Origin: JBBSGC01 sp038254525
GTDB taxonomy: Bacteria > Actinomycetota > Actinomycetes > Propionibacteriales > Nocardioidaceae
NCBI GenBank assembly: GCA_038254525.1
Contig: JBBSGC010000013.1
Location: 1-24,324, forward strand
Reading direction: 5' to 3'
DNA: 24,324 nt
Below the pieces are notes generated by a model that searched no databases, was not told where the DNA came from, and saw only the letters and a list, made by a program, of their open reading frames with translations. Both the position numbers and the translations under genes were made by a program. Of this stretch, positions 14,126 to 21,379 are shown one piece after another (the first letter of the stretch is position 1; the number at the start of each line of letters is the position of its first letter).

Positions 14126-15163
14126 GTGCCGAACCTCGTGTCGGACCCCACCCCGTTCCTCAGCCTCAGCACCGACTGCTCCGACGGCAGCTTGTGCGCA
14201 CTGGTGCAGAGCCTCACCGGCAGCCAGCGCACCGCCACCATCGTCGCCTGGGTGGTCGCCAAGCCCTTGGCGATCGTGGGCATCCTCGTGCTCGGCTACG
14301 CGGTGCGCTGGCTGGTGTTCCGGGTGATCAACCGGCTGACCGAGCAGGCGGCCGAGGGCAACGTGCCCGGAGTCCTGGCGCGCAGCCGCGCTCACCAGAT
14401 GTTCCTCGAGGCCAACCCGGTCGCGGTCGAGCGCCGGCGCCAGCGGGCGACGACGACGGGGTCGCTGCTCAAGAGCGTCAGCACCGGGATCATCGCCGTG
14501 GTCGTGCTGTTCATGGTGGTGTCCAAGCTGGGCTACGACATCGCCCCGCTGATCGCCAGCGCCGGGATCTTGGGCGTCGCGCTCGGCTTCGGTGCGCAGA
14601 GCCTGGTCAAAGACTTCCTCTCCGGCATCTTCATGACCCTCGAGGACCAGTACGGCGTGGGCGACGTCGTCGACCTGGGCGAGGCCAGCGGCACCGTCGA
14701 GGCGGTCGGGCTGCGGATCACCCGGCTGCGCGACGTCAACGGCACTGTCTGGTACGTCCGCAACGGCGAGGTGCTCCGCGTCGGCAACATGAGCCAGAAC
14801 TGGGCGCGGACGGTGCTCGACATCAACGTCGCGTACTCCGAGGACCTACAGCGGGTACGCACGGTGCTGCGTGACCTCGCGCACGAGCTGTTCGAGGATC
14901 CCGACTTCCACAGCGACATCATCGAGGAGCCAGAGGTGTGGGGCGTCGAGCGGCTCGACCCCGACGGCGTGGTCGTCCGGGTGGTGCTCAAGACAGCGCC
15001 GATGGAGCAGTGGAACGTCGCTCGTGAGATGCGGGAGCGGATCAAGCAGCGTTTCGACGCGCTCGGCATCGAGATCCCGCTGCCACAGCGGGTGGTCTGG
15101 CACCGCACAGACACCGACACCGACACCGGCACCGGGACCGGGACCGGGACCAGGAAAGGCTGA
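14126..15163 (+). CDS. MscS-family small-conductance mechanosensitive channel
   Basis: This 345-residue protein has three hydrophobic helices: about 38-66, 114-134 and the pore-lining TM3 at about 137-160 (ASAGILGVALGFGAQSLVKD). The cytoplasmic beta domain follows with DFLSGIFMTLEDQYGVGDVV, RITRLRDVNGTVWYVRNGE and NMSQNWARTVLDINV, then the C-terminal alpha/beta vestibule domain. It would release solutes on hypo-osmotic shock. GTG 14126 follows AAAGGA with a rather long 12-base spacing. TAGCCT at 14079-14084 could be its -10. The last 18 residues are a Thr-Asp then Thr-Gly repeat followed by RKG. It is divergent from the small membrane protein gene and upstream of glbO. Confidence 0.93.
   Translation: MPNLVSDPTPFLSLSTDCSDGSLCALVQSLTGSQRTATIVAWVVAKPLAIVGILVLGYAVRWLVFRVINRLTEQAAEGNVPGVLARSRAHQMFLEANPVAVERRRQRATTTGSLLKSVSTGIIAVVVLFMVVSKLGYDIAPLIASAGILGVALGFGAQSLVKDFLSGIFMTLEDQYGVGDVVDLGEASGTVEAVGLRITRLRDVNGTVWYVRNGEVLRVGNMSQNWARTVLDINVAYSEDLQRVRTVLRDLAHELFEDPDFHSDIIEEPEVWGVERLDPDGVVVRVVLKTAPMEQWNVAREMRERIKQRFDALGIEIPLPQRVVWHRTDTDTDTGTGTGTGTRKG
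15107..15151 (+). repeat. Hexanucleotide-type tandem repeat encoding a (TD)3(TG)4 tail of the MscS channel
   Basis: Codons ACA/ACC alternate three times with GAC, then four times with GGC/GGG, giving TDTDTDTGTGTGTGT just before RKG and the stop. The six-base period (ACCGAC, ACCGGG) is prone to copy-number change, so tail length could vary between strains. Confidence 0.85.
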
Positions 15164-15228
15164 GCGGCGGTCCAGGCGTGCCGAACCGCGGTGTCCGACC
15201 CGCGCGCCGACCTGCGCGCCTGAGGCTG

Positions 15229-15234
15229 GACAAT
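15229..15234 (+). promoter_or_regulatory. -10-like box before glbO
   Basis: GACAAT stands 6 bases before GTG 15241, with no ribosome site nearby. It agrees with TATAAT at four of six positions. It would make a leaderless message; this is tentative. Confidence 0.3.
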
Positions 15235-15240
15235 GCCACG

Positions 15241-15636
15241 GTGAGCCAGCCCACGTTCTATGACCAGATCGGCGGCCACCAGACGATCGCCGGGATCGTC
15301 GCCCGCTTCTACGCAGGCGTGGCCACCGATGAGGTCCTGCTCCGGGTGTATCCCGAGGAGGACCTGCTGCCGGCACAGCACAGGTTCACGCTGTTCCTCG
15401 AGCAGTACTGGGGTGGTCCCACCACGTACTCGGACGAGCGGGGGCACCCTCGGCTCCGGATGCGGCACGCACCGTTCGCCGTCACGCCGACCGCGCGCGA
15501 CCACTGGCTCCACCACTTCCGGGCCGCGCTCGACGAGGCCGGCCTGACACCCGAGCAGGACGCCCAGTTCTGGACCTACATCCAGCGGGCCGCGCTGCAG
15601 ATGGTCAACACGATGGAGGAGCTGCCCGGGCGGTGA
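15241..15636 (+). CDS. glbO: Group-2 truncated haemoglobin (trHbO)
   Basis: This 131-residue globin starts at GTG 15241 (SQPTFYDQIGG). It has the trHbO landmarks: Tyr24 (B10), Tyr37 (CD1, in YPEEDL), LEQYWGGP, proximal His76 (F8, in RMRHAPF) and Trp89 (G8, in HWLHHF). These sit one residue beyond the M. tuberculosis GlbO numbering. It binds oxygen tightly and is linked in mycobacteria to respiration and redox chemistry. The open frame continues upstream to 15178, but those codons are not globin-like. It follows the MscS gene on the same strand after 77 bases. Its last 32 bases overlap the end of the convergent thioesterase gene. Confidence 0.95.
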   Translation: MSQPTFYDQIGGHQTIAGIVARFYAGVATDEVLLRVYPEEDLLPAQHRFTLFLEQYWGGPTTYSDERGHPRLRMRHAPFAVTPTARDHWLHHFRAALDEAGLTPEQDAQFWTYIQRAALQMVNTMEELPGR

Positions 15637-16492
15637 GGTGGGCTCGCTCGGACTCGCCGAGTGGCCGCGGGCGCGAGGTCGCGAGGTCGAACCCGACCAG
15701 CACTGCCCGCGACGTCGAGTAGACGGTGGCGTCGTCACAGACCGCCGCCACCAGCTCGTAGGAGGAGCGGCCCACGCGGCCGACCCACGTGCGTACCTCG
15801 ACCGGCTCGGGGCGGAACTCCACCGGCCGGGCGTAGGACACGTCGATGCGCGCCACGACATGGCTGTCGGACACGTCCTGGTCCGGCGAGCCGTGCCCGA
15901 GCTCGCCCAGCAAGGCGATCCGGGCCTCCTGGTAGTACTCGACGTACTTCACGTTGTTGACGTGGCCGTAGGAGTCGATGTCGCTCCATCGCACCCGGCA
16001 GGAGTACGTGTGCGCCGCGGCCGCCTCGCGGAGCAGATTGGGAACCGGTGACTGTGGCGCCGGCTCGAGCTGCCGGGGGCCGCTGACCTGCTCGAGCACC
16101 GACCGCTCGTCGGCCCGGATCCGCCGCAACCGGTGGTCGGCGAACGAGTACGGCGCGAGCACCGACCCGGCTCGCAGATAGACCCGGCGGCCTCCGTCAG
16201 GGAGCTCGTCGAGCACCTCGTAGCCGAGCCGGAACGTTGCCGCGCGCACCTCCTCGCACCACATCTCGATGCGAACCGGCTCGGTGCGGAAGGTCAGCGG
16301 CTCCACGAACTCCAGCTCATGGGAGACCACCACCACGCCTTCGGCGAGCTCCTCGGCCTCGGGGCCGGGCGCGTGCACCCGGAACATGTCGACCCGCGCC
16401 TCTTGCAGGTAGTCGACATAGACGACGTTGTTGACGTGCCGCAGGGAGTCCATGTCGGCCCAGCGCAGCGGGCAGTCGTAGACGTGGCGCAC
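15605..16492 (-). CDS. Double-hotdog acyl-CoA thioesterase
   Basis: This 295-residue protein is made of two 4HBT-type hotdog domains in tandem. The first has RWADMDSLRHVNNVVYVDYL (residues 10-29); the second has RWSDIDSYGHVNNVKYVEYY (about 168-187). Both keep the Asp and HVNN positions of 4-hydroxybenzoyl-CoA thioesterase-like enzymes, so each half could be active or the two could form an intramolecular dimer. It would hydrolyse acyl-CoA thioesters. GTG 16492 has AAGGA 7 bases upstream. The open frame runs far further upstream, antisense to fabG, and is rejected there. It is divergent from fabG and overlaps glbO by 32 bases at the 3' end. Confidence 0.9.
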   Translation of the reverse strand: MRHVYDCPLRWADMDSLRHVNNVVYVDYLQEARVDMFRVHAPGPEAEELAEGVVVVSHELEFVEPLTFRTEPVRIEMWCEEVRAATFRLGYEVLDELPDGGRRVYLRAGSVLAPYSFADHRLRRIRADERSVLEQVSGPRQLEPAPQSPVPNLLREAAAAHTYSCRVRWSDIDSYGHVNNVKYVEYYQEARIALLGELGHGSPDQDVSDSHVVARIDVSYARPVEFRPEPVEVRTWVGRVGRSSYELVAAVCDDATVYSTSRAVLVGFDLATSRPRPLGESERAHLTARAAPPSC

Positions 16493-16595
16493 GCGCGAAT
16501 CCTTCCAGACGGGTGGCCCGGGGCCCGGCCCGCACGTCGTGGCAGACTTGCGCGGCGTCGCAGCCAGCGCGCGACACACCTCCCGAGGAGAACGC

Positions 16596-17357
16596 GTGAC
16601 CGAGCCCGTCCAGCGCACCGCGATCGTGACCGGCGCCGCCCGCGGCATCGGAGCTGCGGTGGCCCGCCGGCTGGCCGCCGACGGGATGAGCGTGGCTGTT
16701 CTGGACCTGGATGAGCCCGCGTGCTCCGAGACCGTCTCGGCGATCGAGTCTGCTGGCGGCAGGGCGCTCGCGGTCGGCGTCGACGTCGCCGAGGAGGACC
16801 AGGTCGCCACGGCGGTCGCCCGGGTCGCCGACGAGCTCGGTGCACCCACCGTCCTGGTCAACAACGCCGGGGTGCTGCGCGACAACCTGCTGTTCAAGAT
16901 GAGTGTCGACGACTGGGACACGGTGATGGACGTGCACCTTCGGGGCTCGTTCCTGATGAGCCGAGCCACGCAAGCGCACATGACCAAGGCCCGGTACGGC
17001 CGGATAGTGAACCTGTCGAGCACCTCGGCCCTCGGCAACCGTGGGCAGGCGAACTACGCCGCCGCGAAGGCCGGCCTCCAGGGCTTCACCAAGACCCTGG
17101 CTATCGAGCTGGGGAAGTTCGGCGTCACCGCCAACGCGATAGCTCCCGGCTTCATCGTCACCGACATGACCGCCGCGACTGCCGCCCGGGTCGGCGCCGA
17201 CTTCGAGGAGTTCCAGGCAGCGGCCGCTGAGCGGATCCCGGTAGCGCGAGTCGGGCGTCCCGAGGACGTCGCTCACACCGCGTCGTTCCTCGCCAGCGAG
17301 GGCGCCGGGTTCGTCTCCGGCCAGGTCATCTACGTCGCCGGCGGGCCCCGCGACTGA
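16596..17357 (+). CDS. fabG: FabG-like short-chain dehydrogenase/reductase (3-oxoacyl-ACP/CoA reductase)
   Basis: This 253-residue protein has the NAD(P)-binding TGAARGIG at residues 12-19, VNNAGV at about 88-93 and the catalytic Ser141/142, Tyr154 and Lys158 (SSTSALGNRGQANYAAAKAG). It ends with the usual VSGQVIYVAGGP. It would interconvert 3-oxoacyl and 3-hydroxyacyl thioesters. GTG 16596 follows GAGGAG by about 5 bases, a strong ribosome site that fixes the start. The next gene, a MaoC-type hydratase, starts 11 bases after the stop, so the two form an operon catalysing consecutive steps (reduction and dehydration, or the reverse). SDRs are hard to assign by substrate, so the fabG name denotes the family. 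Confidence 0.9.
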   Translation: MTEPVQRTAIVTGAARGIGAAVARRLAADGMSVAVLDLDEPACSETVSAIESAGGRALAVGVDVAEEDQVATAVARVADELGAPTVLVNNAGVLRDNLLFKMSVDDWDTVMDVHLRGSFLMSRATQAHMTKARYGRIVNLSSTSALGNRGQANYAAAKAGLQGFTKTLAIELGKFGVTANAIAPGFIVTDMTAATAARVGADFEEFQAAAAERIPVARVGRPEDVAHTASFLASEGAGFVSGQVIYVAGGPRD

Positions 17358-17368
17358 GAGGGGGCCGC

Positions 17369-17821
17369 ATGCGCGTCTTCACCGGGCGGGCCGAGCTGGC
17401 CGGCGCCATCGGCGAGCACCTCGGCTTCAGCGAGTGGCACGTCGTCACCCAGCAGCAGGTCGACGGCTTCGCCGACGCCACCGGTGACCATCAGTGGATC
17501 CACGTCGACGTCGAGCGCGCCCGGAGCGGACCCTTCGGTGGGACGATCGCCCACGGCTACCTCACCTTGTCGATGATCCCGCAGCTGGGCCGCGAGGTGT
17601 TCCGCGTCGACGGGATCGCGATGGGCATCAACTACGGCTGCAACAAGGTGCGCTTCCCGGCACCGCTGCCAGTGGGAGCACGCGTGCGCGCGGGTGTCGA
17701 GGTGGCGGACGTTCAGGAGCTCCGGCAGGGCACCCAGGTCGGCTACCGCTACACGATCGAGCTCGAGGGCGCCCCCAGGCCGGTCTGCGTCGCCGAGACC
17801 GTCGTGCTGCTGGTCGGCTGA
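17369..17821 (+). CDS. MaoC-like (R)-specific enoyl-CoA hydratase
   Basis: This 150-residue single-hotdog protein carries DATGDHQWIHVDVERARSGP, where Asp40 and His45 are the catalytic pair of (R)-hydratases. GTIAHGYLTLSMIPQL and the substrate-facing NYGCNKVRFPAPLPVG follow. It would hydrate 2-enoyl-CoA to (R)-3-hydroxyacyl-CoA or catalyse the reverse reaction. A GGGGG-rich ribosome site lies just before ATG 17369. Linkage with the upstream SDR suggests the pair works on the same acyl chain, in fatty acid synthesis, degradation or side-chain catabolism. No frame defects are seen. Confidence 0.92.
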   Translation: MRVFTGRAELAGAIGEHLGFSEWHVVTQQQVDGFADATGDHQWIHVDVERARSGPFGGTIAHGYLTLSMIPQLGREVFRVDGIAMGINYGCNKVRFPAPLPVGARVRAGVEVADVQELRQGTQVGYRYTIELEGAPRPVCVAETVVLLVG

Positions 17822-17866
17822 GCCGTCGCACTGGCGAAGGCACGACACCTGTGCATGGATAGGGAC

Positions 17867-18061
17867 ATGAGCACTAACCCCACCGCCGCCGACGACGGCC
17901 GCGAGATCGACGAGATCGACGAGATCGCCGGTCTCGACGCGGCCGACGTCGAAGAGCAGCACGACTCCGACGACGACCAGGAGCGTGCCGGCCGCTCCCA
18001 CTTCACCAAGCGCGAGCTCGGCCAACCGGCCGCCGCCGACGACTCGCCGGACCAGGACTGA
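17867..18061 (+). CDS. Small acidic hypothetical protein with EID repeats
   Basis: This is about 64 residues from ATG 17867, or 68 from ATG 17855. About a third of the residues are Asp or Glu. A nine-base tandem repeat (GAGATCGAC, 17903-17927) encodes EIDEIDEI, and the end is SHFTKRELGQPAAADDSPDQD-like, with a single basic patch in the middle. There is no membrane segment, and it is probably disordered. AGGGA lies almost directly before ATG 17867, closer than usual. The frame is clean and codon use fits its neighbours, but I do not recognise the family. It sits between maoC and the SigF-type gene on the same strand; whether it belongs to either transcript is unclear. Confidence 0.55.
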   Translation: MSTNPTAADDGREIDEIDEIAGLDAADVEEQHDSDDDQERAGRSHFTKRELGQPAAADDSPDQD

Positions 18062-18097
18062 CGCTGGCCGATGCGGCGGTCAGGAGCCGGCTTGCGT

Positions 18098-18119
18098 GCA
18101 AACCGCCGCGGTGGTTTGC
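18098..18119. promoter_or_regulatory. 22-bp near-perfect palindrome upstream of the SigF-type gene
   Basis: GCAAACCGCC (18098-18107) faces GGTGGTTTGC (18110-18119) across the dinucleotide GC. Nine of ten pairs are Watson-Crick and the tenth is a G-T pair in RNA. It lies about 60 bases before the sigma factor start and 36 bases after the previous stop. It could be a repressor operator or a terminator stem without a T-tract. Confidence 0.5.
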
Positions 18120-18179
18120 TGACAGCGTGGTCAAGCAGACGTGCCACGCCTACCTACTTTTGACTGACTGGTGGCGATC

Positions 18180-18998
18180 ATGTCCGTACAGACCCGTGCG
18201 CGCGCTTGCGGCTACTCCGCAAGGCGTGCTTCACGTTCCCCGGTAACCGGCGCCGACCGCGGCGAGCTGACGGCGCAGCTGTTCCGCGACGCGGCCGCAG
18301 CCGCCGACGAGCAGACCCGCCGGGGGATCCTCGATCGGGTCACCGTGCTCAACATGGGTGTCGCCCAGGCCGTGGCGGCGCGCTATCGCGACCGCGGCGA
18401 GCCGATGGTGGACCTCGAGCAGGCGGCCTACGTCGGGCTCACCAAGGCCACCAGAGGCTTCGACCTGTCGTACGGCAAGGACTTCTTGACCTACGCGGTG
18501 CCCACGATCTCCGGTGAGGTGAAACGGCACTTTCGCGACTGCGGATGGACGGTGCGACCACCACGCCGCATCCAGGAGCTCCAGGCCCGCATCTCCCGCT
18601 GTGGCGCTGACCTCGTGCAGCGCCTCGGCCGCTCCCCGCTCCCCACCGAGATGGCCGACGAGCTCGGAGTCGGGCTGCACGACGTCATCGAGGCGCTGGC
18701 CGCGGACGGCTGCTTCTCGCCCACCTCGCTGGACACGCCGGTTGGCGAGGACAAGTCGACCCCGATGTCCGATCTGCTCGGCAGCGAGGACGCCGACCTG
18801 GCGCGGAGCGAGACCCACCTGGCGCTCGCCCCGGTGATCCGGGACCTCTCGCCGCGTGACCGGCACATCATCACGCTGCGCTTCTTCCACGACTGGACAC
18901 AGGAACAGATCGCCCGCGACATAGGCGTGACTCAGATGCAGGTGTCGCGCCTCCTGGCTCGCATCCTGTCCCAGATGCGCTCGACCTTGGCTGCCTGA
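18180..18998 (+). CDS. RNA polymerase sigma factor, SigB/SigF/SigG (group 3) type
   Basis: This 272-residue protein has region 2 at about residues 50-130 (MVDLEQAAYVGLTKATRGFD, DFLTYAVPTISGEVKRHFRD, WTVRPPRRIQEL), region 3 at about 135-210 (LGRSPLPTEMADELGV, SLDTPVGED) and region 4 at about 220-268 (LSPRDRHIITLRFFHDWTQE and the helix-turn-helix QIARDIGVTQMQVSRLLARI). These are the markers of stress/development sigma factors of the SigF group. ATG 18180 is used; GTG 18171 would add three residues. No ribosome site is convincing. No RsbW-type anti-sigma or anti-anti-sigma gene adjoins it, unlike many SigF loci. A palindrome lies upstream and a hypothetical gene follows after 10 bases. Confidence 0.92.
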   Translation: MSVQTRARACGYSARRASRSPVTGADRGELTAQLFRDAAAAADEQTRRGILDRVTVLNMGVAQAVAARYRDRGEPMVDLEQAAYVGLTKATRGFDLSYGKDFLTYAVPTISGEVKRHFRDCGWTVRPPRRIQELQARISRCGADLVQRLGRSPLPTEMADELGVGLHDVIEALAADGCFSPTSLDTPVGEDKSTPMSDLLGSEDADLARSETHLALAPVIRDLSPRDRHIITLRFFHDWTQEQIARDIGVTQMQVSRLLARILSQMRSTLAA

Positions 18999-19008
18999 GG
19001 ACTGTGCG

Positions 19009-19491
19009 ATGACCAGCTCCCCGTGGTCCAGCTATCTCAACGACCACCTTGCCGCCGCGACCGCCGGGCGGCAGCTGTTCCGCCGGGCGGCCGCCACGCA
19101 CCAGGGCGACGAGCTGGGAGACGAGCTCGCCGCACTCGTGCTCGAGGTGATGGCCGACCGGCAGGCGCTCCTCGACGTCATGGCGCTGCTCGAGGTGCGG
19201 CCCAGCCGTTCGCATGCGGCACTGGGCTGGACGGGCGAGCGGCTGGGCCGCCTCAAGCTCAACGGCACCCTGCTTCGCAGGTCACCCACGACCGACCTGG
19301 TCGAGCTGGAGGGGATGCGGTTGCTGGTCACCGCGACCGGCTGCTGCTGGGAGGTGCTCCGCGCCGCGAGCGAGCACGACTCCAGGATCCAGGCTCCGAC
19401 GTTGGACGCGCTGATGGAGCGGGCCGCCGACCAGGGTCGCCGACTGCGCGCCCTGCAGCTGCAGGTGGCCGGACGCCAACAGCTGGGCTAG
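19009..19491 (+). CDS. Conserved hypothetical helical protein downstream of the SigF-type gene
   Basis: This 160-residue, mostly helical protein starts MTSSPWSSYLNDHLAAATAG and has ALGWTGERLGRLKLNGTLL and VELEGMRLLVTATGCCWEVL. The YLNDHLAG-----L, W-GEKLGRLKLNG and VVELEGL---V blocks recall a set of actinobacterial hypothetical proteins of this size. The helix pattern is compatible with a four-helix, ferritin-like bundle, but I see no metal-ligand motif. ATG 19009 follows GAGGA by about 8 bases and lies 10 bases after the sigma factor stop, so the two are likely co-transcribed. The stop overlaps the convergent thiolase stop by four bases. The function is unknown; stress-related by association only. 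Confidence 0.8.
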   Translation: MTSSPWSSYLNDHLAAATAGRQLFRRAAATHQGDELGDELAALVLEVMADRQALLDVMALLEVRPSRSHAALGWTGERLGRLKLNGTLLRRSPTTDLVELEGMRLLVTATGCCWEVLRAASEHDSRIQAPTLDALMERAADQGRRLRALQLQVAGRQQLG

Positions 19492-20702
19492 AGCCGTTCC
19501 AGGATCATGGCCATGCCCTGTCCGCCGCCCACGCACATCGTCTCCAGACCGAGCTGCGCGTCTCGGGTGTGCATGGCGTTGACCAGCGTGCTGGTGATGC
19601 GGGCGCCGGTCATGCCGAACGGGTGACCGACGGCGATCGCGCCGCCATGCACGTTGAGCCGGTCCAGGTCGATGCCGAGGTCGCGGTACGACGGGATCAC
19701 CTGAGCGGCGAACGCCTCGTTGATCTCCACGAGGTCGATGTCACCGATGCTCATCCCGGCCCGGGCAAGCGCCTGCCTGCTGGCCTCGACGGGTCCGTAG
19801 CCCATGATCTCCGGTGACAGCGCGGTGACGCCGGTGGATACGATCCGGGCCAGCGGCGTGATCTCGAGCTCAGCTGCCTTGGTGTCGCTCATGACCACGA
19901 GCGCCGCGGCGCCGTCGTTGAGCGCACAGCAGTTCCCCGCAGTCACCGTGCCGTCGGGCCGGAACACCGGCTTGAGCTGCTCGACGCCCTCCAGCGTCAC
20001 GCCGGCACGCGGCCCGTCGTCCTTGCTGACGATCGTCCCGTCGGACAACCTCAGCGGGGTGATGTCGCGCTGCCAGAAGCCGTCGGCTATCGCCTTCTCG
20101 GCCAGGTTCTGACTGCGGACGCCGAACTCGTCCTGGTCGGCGCGGCTGATCCCCTTGAGCTGCGCCAGGTTCTCAGCGGTCTGCCCCATCGCTATGTACG
20201 CATCGGGCAGCGAGCCGTCCTCGCGGGGGTCGTGCCAGGTGTGGCCGCCCTGGGCGGACGAGGCGGTGCGGCCCACGGCCTCGTCGAACACCGGGTTGCG
20301 GGTGCCGGGCAGCGAGTCGCTGTTGCCCCTGACGAAGCTGCTGACCGACTCGACACCGGCGGAGATGAAGACGTCCCCCTCACCTGCCCGGATGGCGTGC
20401 ATGGCCATCCGGGTCGTCTGCAGGCTGGAGGAGCAGTAGCGGGTGACCGTCGTCCCGGGCAGGTGGTCCATCCCCAGCAGGACGGCCACGATCCGGCCCA
20501 GGTTGAAGCCCTGCTCACCACCGGGCAGCCCGCAGCCCAGCATGAGGTCGTCGATGTCGTCCGGATCGAGCGCCGGCAGCTGGTCGAGCGCGGCGCGGAC
20601 CATCTGCACCGCCATGTCGTCGGGCCGCAGGTCCTTCAGGGAGCCCTTGATGGCCCGCCCGATCGGTGAGCGGGAGATGGCGGCGATGACGGCTTCAGGC
20701 AT
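19488..20702 (-). CDS. Acetyl-CoA C-acetyltransferase (thiolase)
   Basis: This 404-residue thiolase has the acyl-accepting Cys90 in TRYCSSSLQTTRMA, the active-site His of AIAVGHPFGMTGARI (about 360) and the second catalytic Cys of MCVGGGQGMAMI (about 390). NEAFAAQVIPSYRDLGIDLD precedes the latter two. It would cleave 3-ketoacyl-CoA or condense acetyl-CoA. ATG 20702 is preferred because MPEAVIAAISRSPIGRA matches the usual start of the family and a -10-like TACTGT lies 7 bases upstream. ATG 20768 is too far out. It is divergent from a MarR-family gene with a palindrome between them, which suggests MarR control. Convergent with the hypothetical gene at 19009. Confidence 0.95.
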   Translation of the reverse strand: MPEAVIAAISRSPIGRAIKGSLKDLRPDDMAVQMVRAALDQLPALDPDDIDDLMLGCGLPGGEQGFNLGRIVAVLLGMDHLPGTTVTRYCSSSLQTTRMAMHAIRAGEGDVFISAGVESVSSFVRGNSDSLPGTRNPVFDEAVGRTASSAQGGHTWHDPREDGSLPDAYIAMGQTAENLAQLKGISRADQDEFGVRSQNLAEKAIADGFWQRDITPLRLSDGTIVSKDDGPRAGVTLEGVEQLKPVFRPDGTVTAGNCCALNDGAAALVVMSDTKAAELEITPLARIVSTGVTALSPEIMGYGPVEASRQALARAGMSIGDIDLVEINEAFAAQVIPSYRDLGIDLDRLNVHGGAIAVGHPFGMTGARITSTLVNAMHTRDAQLGLETMCVGGGQGMAMILERL

Positions 20703-20709
20703 GGCGGCA

Positions 20710-20715
20710 ACAGTA
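20710..20715 (-). promoter_or_regulatory. -10-like box of the thiolase gene
   Basis: TACTGT on the minus strand lies 7 bases before ATG 20702. No ribosome site is present, consistent with a leaderless transcript. Confidence 0.4.
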
Positions 20716-20723
20716 CCGACGCC

Positions 20724-20733
20724 GGTCATGACC
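20724..20733. promoter_or_regulatory. 10-bp perfect palindrome in the thiolase/MarR divergent promoter region
   Basis: GGTCATGACC is its own reverse complement and lies between the two divergent starts, 21 bases upstream of the thiolase start. It is short for a MarR operator, and its flanks add only isolated matches. It is a candidate regulator site only. Confidence 0.35.
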
Positions 20734-20779
20734 CGGCTGGACGCCAGAACTTTTCTGTTCGCTTTCAACTACTGGCCGT

Positions 20780-20785
20780 TATGCT
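20780..20785 (+). promoter_or_regulatory. -10-like box of the MarR-family gene
   Basis: TATGCT lies 6 bases before ATG 20792 and no ribosome site precedes the start, so a leaderless message is likely. The AT-rich stretch at 20749-20769 just upstream could contain the -35. Confidence 0.45.
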
Positions 20786-20791
20786 GGCGCC

Positions 20792-21379
20792 ATGAGCAAC
20801 ATCGCGTCGTCCTCGCCGGCCGACCAGCTGCCGCAGGACACCCGGTGGCTCGACGACCCGCAGCAGCGGGCGTGGCGCGCGTGCATCACGGGCGCCACCG
20901 CCCTGTTCGAGCGCCTCGACCGCCAGCTGCGCGAGCAGCACGACCTGTCCCTCCCCGAGTACGAGCTGTTGGTGCGGCTCTCGGAGTCGCCGGAGCACAG
21001 CATGCGGATGGCTGAGCTGGCCTCCTCGGTGTCCCACTCCCGAAGCCGCACGACGCACACGATCGTCCGCTTGGAGCGCGACGGCATGGTGGGGCGCCGG
21101 GCGTGCCCGAGCGACGGGCGAGGCGTGTTCGCGGTGCTGACCGACGCCGGATGGGCTCGGCTCGTCGCGGCGGCCCACACGCACGTGCGCGGGGTTCGTG
21201 AGCTCCTCGTCGACCGGGTCGACGCCGACGAGCTCCAGGCGGTCGGCCGGGTGTTCGACGCGGTCAACTCCTCCTGCGAGGCGACCGAGACACCCGCTGA
21301 GCCCAGTCGTGGCCGGCCGGTGGGGTCAGCCGGCGGAGTCAGCCGCGGACGAGCAGCTCGTCGACCGCCGTCGGGCTGA
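20792..21379 (+). CDS. MarR-family transcriptional regulator
   Basis: This 195-residue protein has the winged helix-turn-helix at about residues 53-118: LSLPEYELLVRLSESPEHSM, then MAELASSVSHSRSRTTHTIV as the recognition region, then RLERDGMVGRRACPSDGRG and VFAVLTDAG as the wing. Helices at both ends would make the dimer. The C-terminal 30 residues (after about 165) are low-complexity, and the last 13 codons overlap the convergent ROK gene. It is divergent from the thiolase gene, the classic layout for a MarR protein controlling itself and its neighbour. The ligand could be an acyl-CoA or a related small molecule, which is inference. Confidence 0.93.
   Translation: MSNIASSSPADQLPQDTRWLDDPQQRAWRACITGATALFERLDRQLREQHDLSLPEYELLVRLSESPEHSMRMAELASSVSHSRSRTTHTIVRLERDGMVGRRACPSDGRGVFAVLTDAGWARLVAAAHTHVRGVRELLVDRVDADELQAVGRVFDAVNSSCEATETPAEPSRGRPVGSAGGVSRGRAARRPPSG

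Noticed and set aside
14533..15861. Minus-strand open frame opposite the MscS and glbO genes
   Set aside because: Its composition is Arg/Ser/Pro-rich and it mirrors the codon structure of well supported plus-strand genes.
16493..17038. N-terminal extension of the thioesterase frame across fabG
   Set aside because: The extension is antisense to fabG, lacks hotdog motifs, and GTG 16492 has a good ribosome site directly at the start of the first domain.
16596..20702. A dedicated secondary-metabolite or polyhydroxyalkanoate cluster formed by fabG, maoC and thiolase
   Set aside because: No synthase, acyl carrier protein, phasin or tailoring gene is present, and the thiolase is separated from the pair and on the other strand. 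Only a general acyl-CoA role is supported.
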